The position numbers and the translations under genes are program-made. From contig JALNWA010000004.1 of NCBI GenBank assembly GCA_023231115.1, positions 11,289 through 75,288 of the forward strand: a stretch of DNA of 64,000 bases, written 5' to 3'. The stretch comes from Candidatus Altimarinota bacterium. GTDB taxonomy: Bacteria > Patescibacteriota > Gracilibacteria > UBA1369 > LOWO2-01-FULL-3. Each line of letters starts with the position of its first letter. The stretch's first letter is position 1. Under the pieces are notes generated by a model, which made no database searches, had not been told where the DNA came from, and was given only the letters and a program-made list of their open reading frames with translations. This document shows, in pieces, positions 60,754 to 64,000 of this stretch.

Positions 60754-61374
60754 ATGTGCTTTTCAGCCGAGGCAAGTTTCATTACCAGCGGCGTAACAGC
60801 AATAGCAGGAGTAGCCGCAATCTCACAAGTAAAAAATAAAAATGAATTACCGCTCGCAATAACTCCGCTTTTATTTTCATTACAACAACTTGTAGAGGGC
60901 TTACAATGGATCAGCGACAAGCCAAGCATTGCGAGTCTGGTGTTGGGATATATTTTTCTGTTTTTTGCCTTTACCATTTGGCCAACTTACATTCCTTTTG
61001 CAGTATACAAAGCGGAAAAAGATGAAAACCGCAAAGCAACAATGAAATATTTGCTAGCATTAGGTTTCTTGGTTTCAACAGCTCTAATAATGTTTTTAAT
61101 AATATCCCCTCTTTCAATTTCGACATGCAGTCAGTCAATAAAATACGATGTAGATATAATCTATCCGACATGGAGAATAATTCCTTATGTAATTGCGACA
61201 TGCGGAAGCTGTTTGCTTTCAAGCCACAAATACCTAAAAATTCTTGGAGTAGCTACACTCATCGCATTATTCGCATCATGGAGTTTTTACTCAAACACAT
61301 TCGGGTCAGTATGGTGCTTCTTCTGCGCCGCATTAAGCGCAATAATCTACATGCATTTTCATGACAAAAATTAG
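60754..61374 (+). CDS. DUF6629-like membrane protein
   Basis: 206 residues, about seven membrane helices. It begins MCFSAEASFITSGVTAIAGV, the characteristic start of the DUF6629 family, followed by LLFSLQQLVEGLQWI and later IPYVIATCGSCLLSSHKYLK. The N-terminal Cys is conserved in that family. Function is not known. It lies 24 bases after the phosphofructokinase stop and may be co-transcribed with it. Confidence 0.85.
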   Translation: MCFSAEASFITSGVTAIAGVAAISQVKNKNELPLAITPLLFSLQQLVEGLQWISDKPSIASLVLGYIFLFFAFTIWPTYIPFAVYKAEKDENRKATMKYLLALGFLVSTALIMFLIISPLSISTCSQSIKYDVDIIYPTWRIIPYVIATCGSCLLSSHKYLKILGVATLIALFASWSFYSNTFGSVWCFFCAALSAIIYMHFHDKN

Positions 61375-61456
61375 AACCGGCATTATTCTTTTAAAATCTT
61401 GCAATTCATACCATTTTAGTATAGTATGAAATCTCAAAACATTTAACAATAAAAAT

Positions 61457-61603
61457 ATGACACACTATGTTTGCACCGGAGAATGTAAAGGAGTTTCTGA
61501 AAAACCGGTATCATGCGGCGATGAATCTTGTTCTCTACACAATCATCCATTGATTGAATGTAATTGTGAAGATGGAAGCCACAAAGAAACAACAAAAGAA
61601 TAA
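61457..61603 (+). CDS. 48-residue Cys-rich protein (zinc-ribbon-like)
   Basis: 48 codons found by eye: it starts MTHYVCTGECKGVSEKPVSC and ends KETTKE, with six Cys and five His spaced like CxxxC, CGDESC and CNC pairs, consistent with a small metal-binding fold. Similar peptides starting THYVCTG are known to me from CPR and archaeal genomes. It ends 7 bases before the PEBP gene, so the two are probably co-transcribed. Confidence 0.75.
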   Translation: MTHYVCTGECKGVSEKPVSCGDESCSLHNHPLIECNCEDGSHKETTKE

Positions 61604-61610
61604 AAACAAA

Positions 61611-62054
61611 ATGCAAATTACCAGCGCATCTTTCGAAAATAACGGGATACTGCCTACAAAATACACATGCGAAGGAAAAAATATAAATCCGCCACTTGAG
61701 ATTTCAGGCACTCCTGAAAACACAAAATCCCTCGTCTTGATTTGTGACGATCCGGACGCAGTTTCTGGAATCTTTACACATTGGACTGTTTGGAACATAA
61801 GTCCAAAAACAACAGAAATAAAAGAAAACAGTATTCCGTTAAATGCGATACAAGGCACAACAAGCTTCGGAAAAACAGGCTATGGAAGCCCGTGTCCGCC
61901 AAAAAACACGGGGAAACACAGATACACTTTCAAAATATATGCGATAGATAAAACCTTGGACATACCGGCTTCAACAACAGCTGAAACGCTATACAAAACA
62001 ATCGAAAATTCCATCATCGACAAAGCAGAAACAATAGGGATTTATTCAAGATAA
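61611..62054 (+). CDS. PEBP-family protein (YbhB/YbcL type)
   Basis: 147 residues from the ATG at 61611. The phosphatidylethanolamine-binding fold is clear: FENNGILPTKYTCEGKNINP, then LVLICDDPDAVSGIFTHWTV and GYGSPCPPKNTGKHRYTFKI. The DDPDA...THW and GSPCPP..HRY motifs shape the ligand pocket. Family members bind anionic ligands, with roles from lipid binding to kinase regulation. It follows the small Cys-rich gene in the same operon. Confidence 0.94.
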   Translation: MQITSASFENNGILPTKYTCEGKNINPPLEISGTPENTKSLVLICDDPDAVSGIFTHWTVWNISPKTTEIKENSIPLNAIQGTTSFGKTGYGSPCPPKNTGKHRYTFKIYAIDKTLDIPASTTAETLYKTIENSIIDKAETIGIYSR

Positions 62055-62129
62055 ACAATCCTTCAAATTTGCAAACATTTTATTTTGCAGTACAATAAAT
62101 ACAATTACTTAATAACAAATGTAACAAGT

Positions 62130-63146
62130 ATGAACAAACCAAAAAAATTGATTTTGGGGATATTTGTCGCAGTAGCCATTATAGCAGTGGCGGGCTTCGC
62201 TTTATTTTCGGAAAATTCAGGAATTTTCCAAGGCAGGATGCAACGAGTGACAAAAGATCCACAAACTTCAAGACCTGTAATGGAAACTTCACATCAAAAA
62301 GCGTTAAACGCATTTCAAACAGGATTAAAATGGGAAAGTACAGATTTTTTCAAAACTGATTGGGCAAAACCGGAAACATTCTGCCCGGGTTCAGGAAAAG
62401 ATTGCGTAGTTTCAGGAGCAGGATTTGAACAAGATCCAAAAACCGGAGATTTCAAAGCAACATACAAAATTTATCTGACCGACGAAGCAAAAAAAGCACT
62501 TGCGAGCACGATCGACGACAAATTTTATTTTAAATTTGTATATAAACCATATTGGGGTGCAAACGCAGAAAGCTTAATACAAAGCAGTGAAATAGGTTTC
62601 AAAGTTGAAAACGGCAAACTAGTTGCAGGAAATTCCACAAAAAACGAAAACGTCTACTTCGACAAAGACGGAAATATAATTGTAAAAGTAGTATTGCCTT
62701 GGCCTGGACTTGCAATTAACTCAGAATTAACAAAATACGGTGAAGGAAACTGGGGTAAATATGATATCGACATGTATTTCTATGACAAAACAGATTCAAC
62801 ACAAATAGCAATAAGCTCAAAATATGTAGTAAAACAATTGGCAAGACCAAACCTAAGAGTCAAAAACTCAGGTAGTGGTTGCGTTATTGGCGCATATCAT
62901 GATTTTACAGTCGTAAACGACGGAGGACTTTTACCTCTAGATGCATATAACAGAATCCTTTTCTATCTCTCTGGTGGAGATGCAATAAAACTTGATAAAG
63001 CATTCGGTGATGCGACACCGGTAATGACACCAGGAGGAAGCACAGACTGGGAATGCTATAACGCAGGATATGGAACAAATATTTGGCTAGTAAGAGACAC
63101 CATAAAAGGAGACACAACGATATTTAACGAAAAAATTAAAAATTAA
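62130..63146 (+). CDS. Membrane-anchored or secreted hypothetical protein
   Basis: 338 residues from the ATG at 62130. The N-terminus is a signal anchor (LILGIFVAVAIIAVAGFALF). The external part is strand-rich, with NAFQTGLKWESTDFFKTDWA and later LTDEAKKALASTIDDKFYFK. The last 90 residues contain RPNLRVKNSGSGCVIGAYHD and a C-terminal Cys, possibly a small sandwich domain. Not recognised. A bidirectional terminator follows. Confidence 0.8.
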   Translation: MNKPKKLILGIFVAVAIIAVAGFALFSENSGIFQGRMQRVTKDPQTSRPVMETSHQKALNAFQTGLKWESTDFFKTDWAKPETFCPGSGKDCVVSGAGFEQDPKTGDFKATYKIYLTDEAKKALASTIDDKFYFKFVYKPYWGANAESLIQSSEIGFKVENGKLVAGNSTKNENVYFDKDGNIIVKVVLPWPGLAINSELTKYGEGNWGKYDIDMYFYDKTDSTQIAISSKYVVKQLARPNLRVKNSGSGCVIGAYHDFTVVNDGGLLPLDAYNRILFYLSGGDAIKLDKAFGDATPVMTPGGSTDWECYNAGYGTNIWLVRDTIKGDTTIFNEKIKN

Positions 63147-63156
63147 ATAAAGCAAT

Positions 63157-63190
63157 AAAAGAGTCCCAATTAAAAACTGGGGCTCTTTTT
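63157..63190. terminator. Bidirectional terminator between convergent genes
   Basis: AAAAGAGTCCCA (63157-63168) and TGGGGCTCTTTT (63178-63189) form an inverted repeat with single mismatched bases and T-runs on both strands. Confidence 0.8.
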
Positions 63191-63202
63191 AAAATCTTAA
63201 AA

Positions 63203-63745
63203 TCAAGCCTGCTTAGTATCCCACTCCGTCTTAACGCCATATTGATCTTTATCATCAACAATATCATTTTGACTCCATTCATTCACCCAATCTTCAACAT
63301 TAAAAATCTTAGTTCCACCATCTTTAAGAGAACAAATCACTCTATTAAGGCCACAATTTATAAGCATTTTTTTGCAAATAAAGCATGGAAAAGCGTCCAA
63401 AAGCTCAGTGCTATCCCCCTGCACTTTTCCAAAAATATACATATCGCCGCCAAGAAGACTTGTCCCACTTCTCGCCGCATTTATAATTGCATTTTGCTCG
63501 GCATGGACACTTCTGCACATTTCATAACGATGCCCCGATGGAATTCCAAGTTTTTTTCTCAAACAAAAACCATGATCCATAGAGCTCTTTGTCCCCCTAG
63601 GTGAGCCAACATATCCCGTTGCGACAACTTGATCATCGCGAATAATTACAGCCCCGATTTCAACTTTTGTACAAGTCCCACGCCTCGAAACGCTCTTCGC
63701 CAAATCCATATAATATTCATTTTTTGAAGGTCTTTTGTAATCCAT
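63203..63745 (-). CDS. dCMP deaminase
   Basis: 180 residues. Converts dCMP to dUMP for thymidylate synthesis. Zinc-binding motif HAEQNAI (H81, catalytic E83) and PCFICKKM (C121, C124) are intact, and the allosteric/substrate region has GAVIIRDDQVVATGYVGSPR. Length is normal. It lies 28 bases after the partial kinase gene and may form a nucleotide-metabolism operon with it. Confidence 0.95.
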   Translation of the reverse strand: MDYKRPSKNEYYMDLAKSVSRRGTCTKVEIGAVIIRDDQVVATGYVGSPRGTKSSMDHGFCLRKKLGIPSGHRYEMCRSVHAEQNAIINAARSGTSLLGGDMYIFGKVQGDSTELLDAFPCFICKKMLINCGLNRVICSLKDGGTKIFNVEDWVNEWSQNDIVDDKDQYGVKTEWDTKQA

Positions 63746-63772
63746 AAAATTTAAATTAAAAACTTTTGAAAA

Positions 63773-64000
63773 TTATTTAACACCGTTATACCACTTCAAA
63801 AAACCACTGCTAAGCTCCTGAAGCGTTCCATTATTTTCAATCATAACATCAACTTTTTGAAGACATTTAGCAACTTGTTGGCCATCCTGCGGCTCTCCAA
63901 CTCCCAATTCCCTATCAATTTTACGTACGATTTCATCGCGCGTTTTTGCATCACTTTCTCTAGCGCGACTTAAAATCCGACTAATCAAAAGTTCTTTTTC
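63773..64000 (-). CDS. P-loop nucleotide kinase-like protein, C-terminal part (runs off window)
   Basis: At least 75 residues, open through base 64000 with no start codon in the window, so the gene is cut by the window edge. The tail contains RESDAKTRDEIVRKIDRELG and QQVAKCLQKVDVMIENNGTL, a pattern I associate with dephospho-CoA kinase or UPF0200-like nucleotide kinases (lid Arg residues, then the D..i.N.g...e. strand). The P-loop, which would settle it, is outside. It lies directly upstream of the dCMP deaminase gene. Confidence 0.7.
   Translation of the reverse strand, partial: EKELLISRILSRARESDAKTRDEIVRKIDRELGVGEPQDGQQVAKCLQKVDVMIENNGTLQELSSGFLKWYNGVK

Noticed and set aside
1..64000. CRISPR arrays, insertion sequences, prophage structural genes or a recombinase
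   Set aside because: No regularly spaced short direct repeats, transposase or integrase motifs were seen; the R1-R5 repeats are 300-1800 bases apart and flank genes.
1..64000. UGA recoding to glycine as in some CPR lineages
   Set aside because: Genes end at UGA at expected lengths (for example 17577 and 57444) and conserved motifs read through without in-frame UGA.

Overview
The window is an AT-rich bacterial chromosome fragment with densely packed short operons on both strands. Many proteins lack close functional names: Cys-rich proteins, small lipoproteins, SLH surface proteins and DUF-type membrane proteins. This style, plus short intergenic gaps and few clear Shine-Dalgarno sites, suggests a Patescibacteria/CPR genome, perhaps of the Peregrinibacteria type. 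That placement is inference: no rRNA is present. UGA is used as a stop codon (for example at 17577 and 57444), so the recoded UGA-Gly code of Gracilibacteria/Absconditabacteria does not apply.

Layout. 1-10.2 kb: the N-terminal part of a membrane pyrophosphatase, RsmE, a Phd/RelE-type toxin-antitoxin pair with an autoregulated-looking promoter, a very Cys-rich protein, a P-type cation ATPase, an RRM RNA-binding protein, a cupin and a TerC protein. 10.4-17.6 kb: a biosynthetic block with four ATP-grasp domains in three proteins, an acetyltransferase and a fold-III PLP decarboxylase; the product is unknown. 17.6-24.7 kb: a CaCA exchanger, then an envelope-stress-like unit made of an ECF sigma factor, a membrane partner, a small secreted protein and a MacA-MacB type exporter. 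The secreted-protein gene and the exporter operon are divergent, and each has the same ECF-type promoter (TGTAAG-N17-CGTA). 24.8-32.1 kb: an ABC-F ATPase, two large SLH surface proteins, lipoproteins and a DUF4349 protein. 32.1-34.7 kb: a KamA-family radical SAM enzyme whose leader carries mutually exclusive hairpins, and an ArsP-like permease.

34.77-39.03 kb is the most unusual stretch. Five copies of a 29-bp repeat that mimics the 3' end of a tRNA (T-arm plus acceptor strand ending in CCA) lie between genes and lead up to an intact tRNA-Gln, cutting the region into one- or two-gene cassettes: a Tat-type thioredoxin, a BRO antirepressor plus a methyltransferase, a HEPN-like protein, a lipoprotein and a small protein. 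No recombinase is in the window.

39.1-46.8 kb: guanylate kinase, SSB, an independent structured RNA of about 325 nt with its own promoter and terminator, a lipoprotein, a lipoprotein form of MEMO, an RNA methyltransferase, DedA and a GT4 glycosyltransferase. 46.8-53.1 kb: tRNA-Asn followed by hypothetical genes, a Tat-type adenosine-deaminase-like protein, a large membrane protein and a 24-residue basic peptide. 53.1-64 kb: an ABC exporter, DeoC, a TrmB-like regulator, a phosphofructokinase with PPi-type residues, a PEBP protein, dCMP deaminase and a partial nucleotide kinase. The membrane pyrophosphatase and the PPi-type phosphofructokinase together suggest pyrophosphate-based energy economy. 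ADA, DeoC and dCMP deaminase suggest nucleoside salvage.
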